Positions 15,886 through 23,630 of a stretch of DNA of 25,442 bases are shown here, piece after piece. The notes under the pieces were generated by a model. That model was not told the origin of the DNA. It saw only the letters and a list, made by a program, of their open reading frames with translations, and searched no databases. Where the stretch lies: positions 1 to 25,442 of the forward strand of contig JAJZYV010000004.1 of NCBI GenBank assembly GCA_021797955.1, read 5' to 3'. Both the position numbers and the translations under genes were made by a program. Positions within the stretch are counted from its first letter, which is position 1. Each line of letters opens with the position of its first letter. Source of the DNA: Thermoplasmata archaeon. GTDB taxonomy: Archaea > Thermoplasmatota > Thermoplasmata > Thermoplasmatales > Thermoplasmataceae.

Positions 15886-16209
15886 TCAGCTAATGTAGTT
15901 AACAGTCTCCTTTGCTCCATTCTCCTTCTTTTGTGTTACCAGTTCAGTTTCACCAAATTCAATTGCAATAAGATTGGAAACGGGTATCAATCTGAAGGTG
16001 GATTTTTTATTTGCATCTATCTTAAAAACCAATGCTCCTTCCTCTCCGAGTATTGTGTATCCTACAAACTCTCCACTGGTTTCCATTGGTTCATCTTTTC
16101 CACTATTCGATATCACTTTGTACTTTCCTCCCTTTTTTATTTCGATCATGTCCATCTTATTCAAAACCTCCAGTATATTCAGAATCTTGTTTTCGGTAAT
16201 CCTCAACAC
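15886..16209 (-). CDS. Small protein of unknown function (107 aa), possible winged-helix N-terminus
   Basis: The predicted product starts at GTG 16209, immediately followed by TTG. A TATA box about 27 bases upstream supports GTG as a leaderless start. Residues about 1-33 (ITENKILNILEVLNKMDMIEIKKGG) read like a helix pair and wing of a small DNA-binding domain. The rest is beta-rich (GEFVGYTILGEEGALVFKID, FRLIPVSNLIAIEFGE), like a small barrel. I do not recognise a family. It is a single gene divergent from aroD, with an inverted repeat between its TATA box and start that could be an autoregulatory operator. The opposite-strand frames over it have poor composition and are shadows. Confidence 0.68.
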   Translation of the reverse strand: MLRITENKILNILEVLNKMDMIEIKKGGKYKVISNSGKDEPMETSGEFVGYTILGEEGALVFKIDANKKSTFRLIPVSNLIAIEFGETELVTQKKENGAKETVNYIS

Positions 16210-16215
16210 TAGATA

Positions 16216-16230
16216 ATCCTATGCTAGGAT
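16216..16230. promoter_or_regulatory. Palindrome ATCCTA-TGC-TAGGAT, possible operator
   Basis: A perfect 6-bp inverted repeat with a 3-base spacer lies between the minus-strand TATA box (about 16231-16240) and GTG 16209. A repressor bound here would block the 107-aa gene's promoter. This role is inferred from position. Confidence 0.45.
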
Positions 16231-16240
16231 ATAATAATTT
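16231..16240 (-). promoter_or_regulatory. TATA box for the 107-aa protein gene
   Basis: Minus-strand AAATTATTAT (running on into ATCC) is centred about 27 bases ahead of GTG 16209. Confidence 0.5.
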
Positions 16241-16268
16241 CAAGGTAAGCTGAAGAATATTTTTCAAA

Positions 16269-16279
16269 CTTATTATATC
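16269..16279 (+). promoter_or_regulatory. TATA box for aroD
   Basis: CTTATTATATC is centred about 30 bases before ATG 16304, so the leader is absent or only a few bases long. Confidence 0.5.
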
Positions 16280-16303
16280 AGTTAACAATTTTAAGCTGGA
16301 AAA

Positions 16304-16981
16304 ATGACATTCACTTATAAAGATCTAAAAAGGGAAAACGGAAAACCCGAAATAATCGCAACAGTAATTCCAGAACTGGAGAGTAATGATCAGTTACGTC
16401 GAATTGAAAGTGAAAGGAAACTAATTAAATTTATTCCAGAGATCAGATGGGACTTATCAGGAAGTAAAGGTAGGACTGAGCTCAAAAATTATCTAAGAAA
16501 AATTGAAGGTTTATCGATGAATGCAATTTTCACATTTCGCAGTTCGGATAAATACATTTCAAATTTGTATTATGATATAGCACTCGAATTTCCAAATATA
16601 ATGATCGATTTGGATCTTTCTCAATATGATGAAGGAAAAATAAGGGGAAATGAAGAAAGGGTCATCATATCATCTCATTTTAGCAATGAAATAGAAATTT
16701 TTGGTCTATTCAATGAGATTAAGAACATTGGGTGTAGGTCAATAAAACTGGCCACTCATTTTACTGATGGTTTTTTCTTTGAAGTGGTGAGAGCATTCAG
16801 CGAGTTAGGGGGAAATATGTCTATTTCCATTGTACCACAGGGTCCAGACGGTTCCAAGAAAAGAATAATTTCAGCACTCACTGTCAGTGACTTTGTTTAT
16901 TCCTATTTTGATAAATCTGTAGCTGAAGGGCAGATCAGCTACAAGGAAATAAACAATGTCCTGCAGATGTTGAGATACTAG
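16304..16981 (+). CDS. aroD: 3-dehydroquinate dehydratase, type I
   Basis: A 225-aa, rather divergent type I dehydroquinase of the shikimate pathway, forming 3-dehydroshikimate through a Schiff base. Expected elements appear in order: the E-x-R-x-D-like EIRWDL at about 46-51, FTFRS (77-80), SSHF with the catalytic His125, SIKLAT with the Schiff-base Lys148, PQG, KKRI with Arg187, and AEGQIS near 208-212. Spacing and length fit the roughly 220-aa archaeal enzymes. It is monocistronic, divergent from the 107-aa gene, and ends 2 bases from the marC stop. The identification rests on the motif order, as overall similarity to textbook sequences looks low. Confidence 0.85.
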   Translation: MTFTYKDLKRENGKPEIIATVIPELESNDQLRRIESERKLIKFIPEIRWDLSGSKGRTELKNYLRKIEGLSMNAIFTFRSSDKYISNLYYDIALEFPNIMIDLDLSQYDEGKIRGNEERVIISSHFSNEIEIFGLFNEIKNIGCRSIKLATHFTDGFFFEVVRAFSELGGNMSISIVPQGPDGSKKRIISALTVSDFVYSYFDKSVAEGQISYKEINNVLQMLRY

Positions 16982-16983
16982 AC

Positions 16984-17628
16984 TTATGGCACGAAACCTG
17001 TAAAAATTGCCATAAGACCAGTGGTTATTAACTCGATGGCTATAGAAGCGAGTAAAAGACCCATAACTCTTGATATCACAGTGGTTCCAGTTTTTCCAAG
17101 TCTGCGAGATATGCCAGAGGAGAAGTACAGGATTACATAGGCAACAATAAGCAGGATGACTATGGACAGAATGAAAACAAACTTAAGTTGAAATGTTGAG
17201 GCTTTTTCATTGAGAAGAATAGCAGTGGTTATTGATCCAGGCCCGGCGAGTAGAGGAGATCCTATGGGAACTATTCCAACATCCTCCCTATCTTTGCCCT
17301 CCTCATTTTCTTCCTTCGATAATTTTGTGTTTGAGATTTTTCCCTGAAGCATATCGAATGCAACCTTGAACAGCAAAATTCCGCCAGCTACTTTGAAGTC
17401 GTTAATGCTTATTCCCAGTCCTTCAAATATGTAATAACCCAGGGCTACAAAGCCAAAAACCATCCCACCAGCCATTAGTATTGCTTTTCTGACTGTTGAT
17501 ACCTTATCCTTTATGGAATATCCATCTGTCAGGACGACCATTGGTGGAACTGCTCCAATTGGATTCATTATTGCAAACATTGCAGCAAAGCAATATCCAA
17601 AGAACTCAAGAGTTATGTAAATTGACAA
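16984..17628 (-). CDS. MarC-family integral membrane protein
   Basis: A 214-aa membrane protein of the MarC (UPF0056) family, function not firmly known. There are about six hydrophobic segments. Family motifs are NPIGAVPPM at about 22-30 and SPLLAGPGSIT at about 123-133, with a charged cytoplasmic-type loop (KLSKEENEEGKDRED) before the second. The two motif regions are the usual duplicated halves. The start is TTG 17628, which gives the normal family length and lies about 29 bases after a TATA box. A longer frame to 17769 would add 47 residues that run through the promoter. Confidence 0.88.
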   Translation of the reverse strand: MSIYITLEFFGYCFAAMFAIMNPIGAVPPMVVLTDGYSIKDKVSTVRKAILMAGGMVFGFVALGYYIFEGLGISINDFKVAGGILLFKVAFDMLQGKISNTKLSKEENEEGKDREDVGIVPIGSPLLAGPGSITTAILLNEKASTFQLKFVFILSIVILLIVAYVILYFSSGISRRLGKTGTTVISRVMGLLLASIAIELITTGLMAIFTGFVP

Positions 17629-17649
17629 CTCAAGACAATACCTTCCCCT

Positions 17650-17664
17650 ATTATAATTATTTAA
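17650..17664 (-). promoter_or_regulatory. TATA box for marC
   Basis: Minus-strand TAAATAATTATAATA is centred about 29 bases before TTG 17628, which supports the short leaderless start. Confidence 0.5.
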
Positions 17665-17687
17665 TAAAATATCAGAAAATAAAATTG

Positions 17688-17705
17688 CAAATAAAAATAA
17701 ATAAG
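17688..17705 (+). promoter_or_regulatory. TATA box for the 17724-19269 gene pair
   Basis: GCAAATAAAAATAAATAA is centred about 27 bases before TTG 17724. It supports a leaderless start there, well downstream of the long open frame that begins inside marC. Confidence 0.5.
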
Positions 17706-17723
17706 AGTAGCAATTGTGGAATA

Positions 17724-18554
17724 TTGGATCATATAGACATTGAAAGAATTTTAGAGGAGAACTTTTCAAAGAAAAGCAGCATATTCATAGTAGATTTTAT
17801 ACACAGGGGTGATTTAGATTTAAGAAGTTATGAAAAGGGACAGGTGGTATTTCCGTACAGCCCCATGTTAAGTATTCTGGCGAGAGGCGCTAGGAGAGTA
17901 TCAAGTTCTGATGAAGAAACTTCCCTCACCATGCCAGAATCAGTTTTCCTGAAAATATTGGAGGATATGGAAGCATCTGAGTTCAAGATCACAAAATTAG
18001 AGATGGTAGGAAAAGGAAGTGAAAAGGTCCTTTTTAATTCCAAAAATTTTTACATTGATTACGACATTGTGGAAAAATTACTCAATTATGGCTTCACACT
18101 AAAGAATTGCATTTTCCACAAGAATGGTTCTTTCATAGGGGTAAGTAGATACTCTTCATTGTGGTCAAACGATATCAAGACATTGGGACTAACATCAGAG
18201 CGGGTCGCAATAAATCTAGACTCATCATTGATGAACTTCGTAAACTTAAATGAAATTAAAAGTAACGAAAATAAGGTTTACAGGGCGGGTAATATTTTGC
18301 AGTTTAAAAATCAATTTGGTTTATTGGAAAGCCTTCTGGAGAGAATCGGGAAAAAACGCGTAAGTTTAATTAGAAAAATGAGAAATGGAACAAGTATATT
18401 CTACGTCTTGGACAGCAAAAGAAATGGAGGTATATTAGTTCAGCACACGTACGACTCCATTAAAATGAGAGTTTTTGCTCAATGTTCCGTAAATCTAATT
18501 ATCGATGTTGCAGAAGCCATTGAGAAATCAGGAGGGGTTTTTATTGGCAGATGA
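17724..18554 (+). CDS. Protein of unknown function, first gene of a coupled pair (276 aa)
   Basis: I do not recognise this protein. From TTG 17724 it reads as a soluble alpha/beta protein: an N-terminal strand SSIFIVDFIHRGDLDLR, then RGARRVSSSDEE, KITKLEMVGKGSEKVLF, a helix-rich middle, KKRVSLIRKMRNGTSIFYVL, and a final VNLIIDVAEAIEKSGG. There are no transmembrane segments, cysteine clusters or nucleotide loops. The short start is chosen because a TATA box sits 27 bases upstream; the frame open back to 17496 runs through marC and its promoter. Its last 11 bases overlap the next gene, whose strong AGGAGG ribosome site lies in its final codons, so the two products are probably made together. 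Confidence 0.72.
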   Translation: MDHIDIERILEENFSKKSSIFIVDFIHRGDLDLRSYEKGQVVFPYSPMLSILARGARRVSSSDEETSLTMPESVFLKILEDMEASEFKITKLEMVGKGSEKVLFNSKNFYIDYDIVEKLLNYGFTLKNCIFHKNGSFIGVSRYSSLWSNDIKTLGLTSERVAINLDSSLMNFVNLNEIKSNENKVYRAGNILQFKNQFGLLESLLERIGKKRVSLIRKMRNGTSIFYVLDSKRNGGILVQHTYDSIKMRVFAQCSVNLIIDVAEAIEKSGGVFIGR

Positions 18555-19269
18555 TCCACTAATTAGAGGTTTAAGAAAGGAGGAAAGAAATAGGAAAACC
18601 ATATATTTCTTAATATCAACCTTAATTTCTTATTTTAACAGCCAAGATAAGACAACATTTCGCATCACCGATTCTGATATAGGGGATGATAAATTCAAAA
18701 TAACAACAGTCAACGAAAGTGGCTCGCAACTGGAATGGATAGGAAAACTGCCAAACAAGAATAGCGTAATTTCCCAGTTGCCAGCTTCCAGGAATGAGGC
18801 AGGAAGAACCAATCTCGACTTTAGCAATAAAGTATCAGAAGATCAATTAGAAACAGAAATAATAATACCTTCAAAAAAAGAGTTATCCATCTACGTGAGG
18901 GATCAAAACGGTACAAATGAGATTAAAATTGTACAGCAATTTCCATTCCCATATTATAGGGAAATGCCCATCTATGAAAAATTTCTATGTTTACAAGCAC
19001 TTGTAGGCAAAGCTGGTATGAGGGGAGAGGGAGAATTGGTCTTGAACATATTCAGAAAGATTGAATACTTTCTACTTGGACCTCTCGATCAGGAAATGAT
19101 GGATGACATAAGGAGGCTGGTAAGAGTTGGATTGGAGTCTTCAATAATCAAATCAATCAATGGAAGTGTTTACATCGACAGTAAAATACTAACATCAAGA
19201 ACTAGATTTATGAAAATATACGAAAGATACTATCTTAAAATCAACAAGACTACCCTTTATGATTTTTAA
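18544..19269 (+). CDS. Protein of unknown function, second gene of a coupled pair (241 aa)
   Basis: Not recognised. It starts at TTG 18544 with an AGGAGG ribosome site at 18530-18535, 8 bases upstream and the strongest in the window. The N-terminus is charged (MADDPLIRGLRKEERNRK) and followed by one hydrophobic helix (TIYFLISTLISYF), too short and polar to be a sure membrane anchor. A beta-like region to about 150 and a helical C-terminal half rich in Arg/Lys follow (GEGELVLNIFRKIEYFLLG, DDIRRLVRVGLESS). There are no catalytic motifs. The overlap with the upstream gene and the strong ribosome site suggest a two-protein complex, which is inference. Confidence 0.72.
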   Translation: MADDPLIRGLRKEERNRKTIYFLISTLISYFNSQDKTTFRITDSDIGDDKFKITTVNESGSQLEWIGKLPNKNSVISQLPASRNEAGRTNLDFSNKVSEDQLETEIIIPSKKELSIYVRDQNGTNEIKIVQQFPFPYYREMPIYEKFLCLQALVGKAGMRGEGELVLNIFRKIEYFLLGPLDQEMMDDIRRLVRVGLESSIIKSINGSVYIDSKILTSRTRFMKIYERYYLKINKTTLYDF

Positions 19270-19278
19270 AACCAACAA

Positions 19279-20181
19279 TTATGCAAATGTAAAACCAAGT
19301 AATAAACCAAGCAATGGAGAAACAATCCACATGAGAACTACCACCAGAAACGGTTTAAATGAGATTACCTTGGTGGTATAAGATAGACCCGTACCGAAAA
19401 CACTAGATGTCATTGCTTGGGTGCTTGGAATAGGCACTCCAATGAAAGTTGCACCTTCCACAAGTAAACTTGAAACCAGCAGTGATACAAGAGCGTTTCT
19501 GTATCTCATTGCATACAAGTCTTGACCAACTCTCTTTAAAACGCCTTTACTGAGAACCATTGCACCAAAAATAATTGCCACCACCATAATTGGAGATGTG
19601 AACATGCTGTGAGGGTCAAAAGAACCCAGGAGTCCAAACGTATTTGCACCCAGAGTAAAGGAAGTCACAAAAGAGAGTATGATCAAGCTCAACTTATAGA
19701 ATCTCGCACTCTTCCAAACATTTACAGTTCCCGCATCTCCAAGTTTCGTGTTGAGGTAATAAGACAATATAATTGAGAAAACAGGAGACACGATCCAGGC
19801 AAGAATTACTAGAAGAAGATATGGTTCCTGAAATTTATACCCAGTTCTGAGAGCTACTCCCAGGGAAGTTCCAATCAGTGCCATTACCAGTGAAAGTGGA
19901 ACTCTGACATACGCAGCAATAAAAAACATTAAAGTCGAAACTGTCAAGACAACAACAATGTTGTAGTTTGTCTCTGGAAGAATTTTTGAAAGCGAGTTAG
20001 ACAAAAATTTTCCTTCTATCAGAAAGCCTGCAATCAACCCGGAAATGCCAATTAGAATTCCAAAGATTTTTGATACCACTCTTGATCCAATAATTGTGCC
20101 GACCGTTGCTGAAAGGTTGTTTCCGGCGACAAAGGCAGTAAGGATAGCTAGAATTGAAAGTATCAGTATTTGGAATATCAT
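19279..20181 (-). CDS. Inorganic phosphate transporter, PiT family
   Basis: A 300-aa membrane permease of the PiT/PHO4 family, which imports phosphate with a cation. About ten hydrophobic segments are visible. The duplicated signature appears as AGNNLSATVGT at about 19-29 and TLGANTFGLLG in the second half. GVPIPSTQAMTSSVFGTG near 250 matches the G-P-S-T-x-A block of the family. The usual GANDVAN core is altered (GNNLSAT, GANTFGL), so substrate specificity should be treated with some care. The start overlaps the DUF47 gene stop (ATGA, 20178-20181), the classic accessory pairing. Confidence 0.9.
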   Translation of the reverse strand: MIFQILILSILAILTAFVAGNNLSATVGTIIGSRVVSKIFGILIGISGLIAGFLIEGKFLSNSLSKILPETNYNIVVVLTVSTLMFFIAAYVRVPLSLVMALIGTSLGVALRTGYKFQEPYLLLVILAWIVSPVFSIILSYYLNTKLGDAGTVNVWKSARFYKLSLIILSFVTSFTLGANTFGLLGSFDPHSMFTSPIMVVAIIFGAMVLSKGVLKRVGQDLYAMRYRNALVSLLVSSLLVEGATFIGVPIPSTQAMTSSVFGTGLSYTTKVISFKPFLVVVLMWIVSPLLGLLLGFTFA

Positions 20182-20857
20182 CTTGATACTGACATCATTG
20201 TGTTGAGAACAAGATCAGATATATCTTCACAATTGTCGAGAAGATCGTCAAGGGTATGAACAACGGAGTTGACGTGATTAAACATCAGGTAGGAAATGCT
20301 TTCGGAGGTTCTGTATAATCTGTCAATAACACTGTCTTTCACCTCATCAACACTTTCTTCCAGCTCTTCAATTCTACCCCTTATTTTCTTCACGTTTTCG
20401 ATATCAGAATCCTCCAGAATTAGCTTTATATTTTGTAAAGCTGAAAGATTCTTATTTAAAATTGTCTGGAAATTCTCATAGAATCCCTTAATAGGCTCCA
20501 TCTGGAATCCATTTGCGATGAGACTATCTTTAGCTCTGTTCATTTCTCTTGCTATCCAGTAGGTTTTGTCAATTATGTCGTCAAATTTTTCTATTAATTG
20601 GAGAAAATTATCCATAAGCGATGACCCAATTGCTCCTGAGGTGACCTCCCTTTTCATCTCCAGTGTCATTTCATCAGCTTTCTTTTCATTGTATCCTATG
20701 GTTCTTGTAATATCCGCTATATCCTTGGATGGATCCTTGAAAATCTGAATGAGCATTTTTGAGTTGTCCTCAGCAAGGGAAAGATAGGTTTCCATATTCT
20801 GTAAGGTTTGTCTTTCACCGATAACCATGAGTTTCTTGAGAAAGTGGTAATTCGCCA
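20178..20857 (-). CDS. DUF47/PhoU-like phosphate transport accessory protein
   Basis: A soluble all-helical protein of about 226 aa of the DUF47 (PhoU-like) family that is routinely paired with PiT transporters and thought to modulate them. It shows long heptad-like helices with acidic metal-binding-like stretches (NEKKADEMTLEMKREVTSGA, EKFDDIIDKTYWIAREMNR, RGRIEELEESVDEVKDSV). ATG 20857 is used; an in-frame TTG at 20867 adds three residues. TATA-like sequences at 20874-20885 and about 20890-20903 could serve either start. Translationally coupled to the permease by a 4-base overlap. Confidence 0.88.
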
Positions 20858-20867
20858 TTTTTGACAA

Positions 20868-21439
20868 TGTAAGTTGAATATTTAAAACTTAGGTTAATAA
20901 ATTTTAATATAGAATCTATATAAAATATATACCGCACCTTTAAGAATTTAAGGAATGAAATGAGATCGATGTCGACACTTATTCCCAAGGGTCAAGGAAT
21001 TAGAGGTCAAGACATCTTTTGGAGACAACAGATGCTGTAAAACAAAGCAATTCCACTATACTCAGCATTTTCAGTCTTAAGGTAAATACTTGGTTTAGAA
21101 GGAAATCGAATAAAGTCATCAAATCAGTAACTTCATTTAGTTTATGGTGAATGGGTATTCAATAAGTCAGATAAGTTAGTCCACACTTCAGGTGTCAGTA
21201 AAATCAAAATAGGTGGCAGGTTAATAACAAATCAAGTTTGTATTACGATGGGTAATCTAATATTAAAAAAATTTCTAATATATTATGGAATTAAGGTTTT
21301 TATGATCTTTGCTCATAACATCACAAAGATACAAGTTATCAGGATAATCAAAAGAAAGTGTTTATCAGATCTTACCAAAAATCACTATATTACCAGGAGT
21401 GATAATAATATTCAGCACTTTATGACTGAGGTTTTCTAA
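20868..21439. other. 570-base stretch with no recognised gene but a strong TATA box
   Basis: No protein of recognisable family is encoded here. CTATATAAAATATATACC at 20916-20933 is the best TATA box in the window. On the plus strand it predicts a transcript start near 20950, just before ATG 20960, which opens only a 26-codon frame. A direct repeat GGTCAAG occurs at 20990-20996 and 21005-21011. A 63-codon frame at 21248-21439 ends directly before asd but has lysine/isoleucine-rich low-quality composition. The region may hold an unannotated small RNA, a small peptide gene or decayed DNA. It also carries the upstream signals of asd and the DUF47 gene. Confidence 0.4.
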
Positions 21440-22450
21440 GTGGATAAGTTAAGTGTGGCAATTCTTGGTTCTACCGGAGTTGTCGGAAAAAAATTTATTG
21501 ACATATTGAAAAACCACCCATGGTTTAAAATTGATGGATTATACGCATCAGGCTCCTCAAATGGAAAGAAAATAACAGTGGATTCAGTAGAAAAAGAAGT
21601 TCACCTCTCAGATCCTGAACTCATCTCAAGGGAAAACTTTGATTTAATTTTTAGTGCAGTTAGCGATGAGCACTCTACTATTTTAGAAAAAGAATTACGA
21701 AAGAGAAATCAACGGGTTTTCACCAATGCCTCAGGGAACAGAATGGAGAAAGACGTACCGCTGGTTGTACCAGAATTAAATTATGAGAAACTGATGGATA
21801 TACAACACAAGAAAGGCTATATTGTTGCCAATGGAAATTGCTCCACGATCGGGGCAATCCTTGGCAGCTACCCATCCTTTGACTATTGGGAAAATGATAT
21901 GGTAATCACCACCTTGCAGGCGGTCAGCGGAGCAGGTTATCCAGGTATCCCCTCTCTGGACATTATAGGAAATGTAATTCCATATATACCAAAAGAAGAG
22001 GAAAAGATAAGAAAGGAAACTTTAAAAATATTGGAATTCAAGGAAAGGGAGAATTTCAATCCAGGAAAATTCGAGATAAGTAGCACCACAACAAGGGTTC
22101 CGGTTCATAGTGGTCATATGATTTCATTGAGCGTAAGAGTAAAGGAAAATGTGAAAGAACCCGAAATCCTCCAAAGTTTTGAAGAATTTAAAAATGGAAA
22201 CATTTTGGGAAATTACCCATCTCTTCCGGAAAAAAGTGTCGAACTATTGAAGGAAATTGATAGGCCGCAACCTGCTTTAGATTGCAATTTTTGGGATTAC
22301 AAGAAAGAAATGGCAGTACGAGTGGGAAGAGTGAGATTGGACAAAAGACGTTTATCAATGATTATTTTGGTCAACAATCTGGTGAGGGGAGCTGCTGGGG
22401 CGTCTATTTTAAACGCAGAGATTGTTTTAAAAATGGAGGGACTCATTTGA
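21440..22450 (+). CDS. asd: Aspartate-semialdehyde dehydrogenase
   Basis: A 336-aa enzyme reducing aspartyl phosphate to aspartate semialdehyde, the second step toward threonine, methionine and lysine. The NADP loop GSTGVVG is at 10-16, the catalytic Cys134 in NGNCSTIG, and the substrate region TTRVPVHSGHMISL has Arg219 and His226 (active site) with His223 nearby. Length and TRVPVHSGH fit the archaeal/fungal ASADH branch. The start is GTG 21440 with a GAGGT ribosome site at 21428-21432, so this transcript has a leader. Its stop overlaps the aspartate kinase start (TTGA, 22447-22450), giving an asd-kinase operon of consecutive pathway steps. Confidence 0.96.
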   Translation: MDKLSVAILGSTGVVGKKFIDILKNHPWFKIDGLYASGSSNGKKITVDSVEKEVHLSDPELISRENFDLIFSAVSDEHSTILEKELRKRNQRVFTNASGNRMEKDVPLVVPELNYEKLMDIQHKKGYIVANGNCSTIGAILGSYPSFDYWENDMVITTLQAVSGAGYPGIPSLDIIGNVIPYIPKEEEKIRKETLKILEFKERENFNPGKFEISSTTTRVPVHSGHMISLSVRVKENVKEPEILQSFEEFKNGNILGNYPSLPEKSVELLKEIDRPQPALDCNFWDYKKEMAVRVGRVRLDKRRLSMIILVNNLVRGAAGASILNAEIVLKMEGLI

Positions 22451-23346
22451 GTTCTGGGAAAGTATTCAAAATAGGGGGTTCCTGTCTGCAGAGTCAGGAT
22501 TCCTATGATCAGCTCTGGAGAATCAGAGAAAAATTCGGAAGTGGAATTTTTGTATTCAGTGCATTTGACGGGGTCACTGATAAGCTGATTAAAAATTTTG
22601 AAAATGGAAACAAACTAGCGTTCGCAAAATATCTCCTGGAGAAACACAGGAATATAGTCTCCAGCAAATTGAATAAAGATATTCAGGAATCACAGGAAAT
22701 GTTACTGAAAATGAATGGTTTTAATTCAGTTGACCTATTTTATCAAGCAATTAGAAATTACAATTTAGAAGATTATCTGAGCCTAGGAGAAAAATTATCT
22801 GCCTCTACTGGATATTTATTCTTAAACCACCGTTTTCCATCTTTATATATACCATCCGATTTACTGGGAGTTTCAGTCATAGAATACAATGGGATACCGT
22901 CCATTGAAATCAATGAGTCGAGAACCAAGTTTTTGGAATGGAAACTAGATTTGCAAAATGTAAATATCATAACCACAGGTTTTTTTGGCAAGGATAAGCA
23001 GGGTAAAATCAAAACATTAGGGAGAAATTCCAGCGATTACAGTGCTGCATCTCTCAGTGCAATTACAGGTTCAAAGAAACTTTTTCTATTCAAGGATGTG
23101 AATGGAATATACGAAGGAGATCCTAAAACTGGATTGTACAAAAGTCCACTAAAAAGGATTAGTTATGAATTTACAATCAATCTTATAAAAAATGGTTCAC
23201 CGATTGTACACCAGAGGGCAGTAGAATTATGTAGGGACTATGAAATAGATATATTTGTTCAAAATTATAATGCAAATAAAGATGGAACCATAATCTCAAA
23301 ATTCGAGGATGATCTAGAACTTATTACGAAGCAAGGAAATAAGTGA
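22447..23346 (+). CDS. lysC: Aspartate kinase, short form lacking ACT domains
   Basis: A 299-aa amino-acid-kinase-fold enzyme phosphorylating aspartate. KIGGS at residues 8-12 is the family P-loop-like motif. TTGFFGKDKQGKIKTLGRNS is followed by SDYSAA, and LFLFKDVNGIYEGDP matches the aspartate kinase nucleotide region. The protein ends soon after the kinase fold (HQRAVELC near residue 258), so the two C-terminal ACT domains of usual 450-residue aspartate kinases are absent. It would lack the normal site for feedback inhibition. It starts at TTG 22447, with GGAGGG 7 bases upstream and a TTGA overlap with asd; the frame open back to 22282 lies inside asd. Confidence 0.88.
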   Translation: MSSGKVFKIGGSCLQSQDSYDQLWRIREKFGSGIFVFSAFDGVTDKLIKNFENGNKLAFAKYLLEKHRNIVSSKLNKDIQESQEMLLKMNGFNSVDLFYQAIRNYNLEDYLSLGEKLSASTGYLFLNHRFPSLYIPSDLLGVSVIEYNGIPSIEINESRTKFLEWKLDLQNVNIITTGFFGKDKQGKIKTLGRNSSDYSAASLSAITGSKKLFLFKDVNGIYEGDPKTGLYKSPLKRISYEFTINLIKNGSPIVHQRAVELCRDYEIDIFVQNYNANKDGTIISKFEDDLELITKQGNK

Positions 23347-23477
23347 TTTGTGGTTCATCAAAAAGGAAAAATTCAACATTTTAAATTTGGTCAAGAAGTA
23401 TAGGGTAGAATAAACTCAATCATTGTTTGGGGGGAATTTTTCAAAATATCATGTATCATACTTATGCAATGGTATCA

Positions 23478-23552
23478 TGCTCTGACCGGGATTTGGACCC
23501 GAGTCGCCGGCTTGAAAGGCCGGTATGCTTGGCCTGGCTACACCATCAGAGC
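23478..23552 (-). tRNA. tRNA-Glu (anticodon TTC)
   Basis: Minus-strand cloverleaf: acceptor GCTCTGA/TCAGAGC, D stem GTGT/GCAT, anticodon stem CCGGC/GCCGG with loop CTTTCAA (anticodon TTC), T stem TCGGG/CCCGG with loop TCCAAAT. The discriminator is A; there is no intron and no encoded CCA. Confidence 0.96.
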
Positions 23553-23577
23553 AGGGTAATCAGGTAAGATACCAATC

Positions 23578-23591
23578 TATATTTATTTTTG
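23578..23591 (-). promoter_or_regulatory. TATA box for tRNA-Glu
   Basis: Minus-strand CAAAAATAAATATA is centred about 32 bases before the tRNA 5' end, consistent with a start a few bases upstream of the mature tRNA. Confidence 0.5.
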
Positions 23592-23630
23592 CCTGAAAAT
23601 TGCAGTAAACCCGCATTCAGTATTTTTGCG

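Noticed and set aside
15931..16216. Plus-strand frames of 80-93 codons antisense to the 107-aa protein
   Set aside because: They are rich in Cys, Phe, His and Tyr, which is typical of shadow frames, and have no ribosome site. The minus-strand frame has normal composition and a promoter.
17496..17723. Long upstream extension of the plus-strand frame ending at 18554, and the matching minus-strand extension of marC to 17769
   Set aside because: The two extensions overlap each other's promoters and the marC coding start. TATA boxes at 17650-17664 and 17688-17705 place the real starts at 17628 and 17724.
21248..21439. 63-codon plus-strand frame ending directly before asd
   Set aside because: Composition is lysine/isoleucine-rich with no family resemblance, no ribosome site and no well-placed TATA box. 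Its adjacency to asd may be chance.
23446..23480. Repeated TATCAT motifs next to the 3' end of tRNA-Glu, considered as an integration scar
   Set aside because: The copies are only 6-7 bases, irregularly spaced, do not duplicate the tRNA end, and have no integrase nearby.
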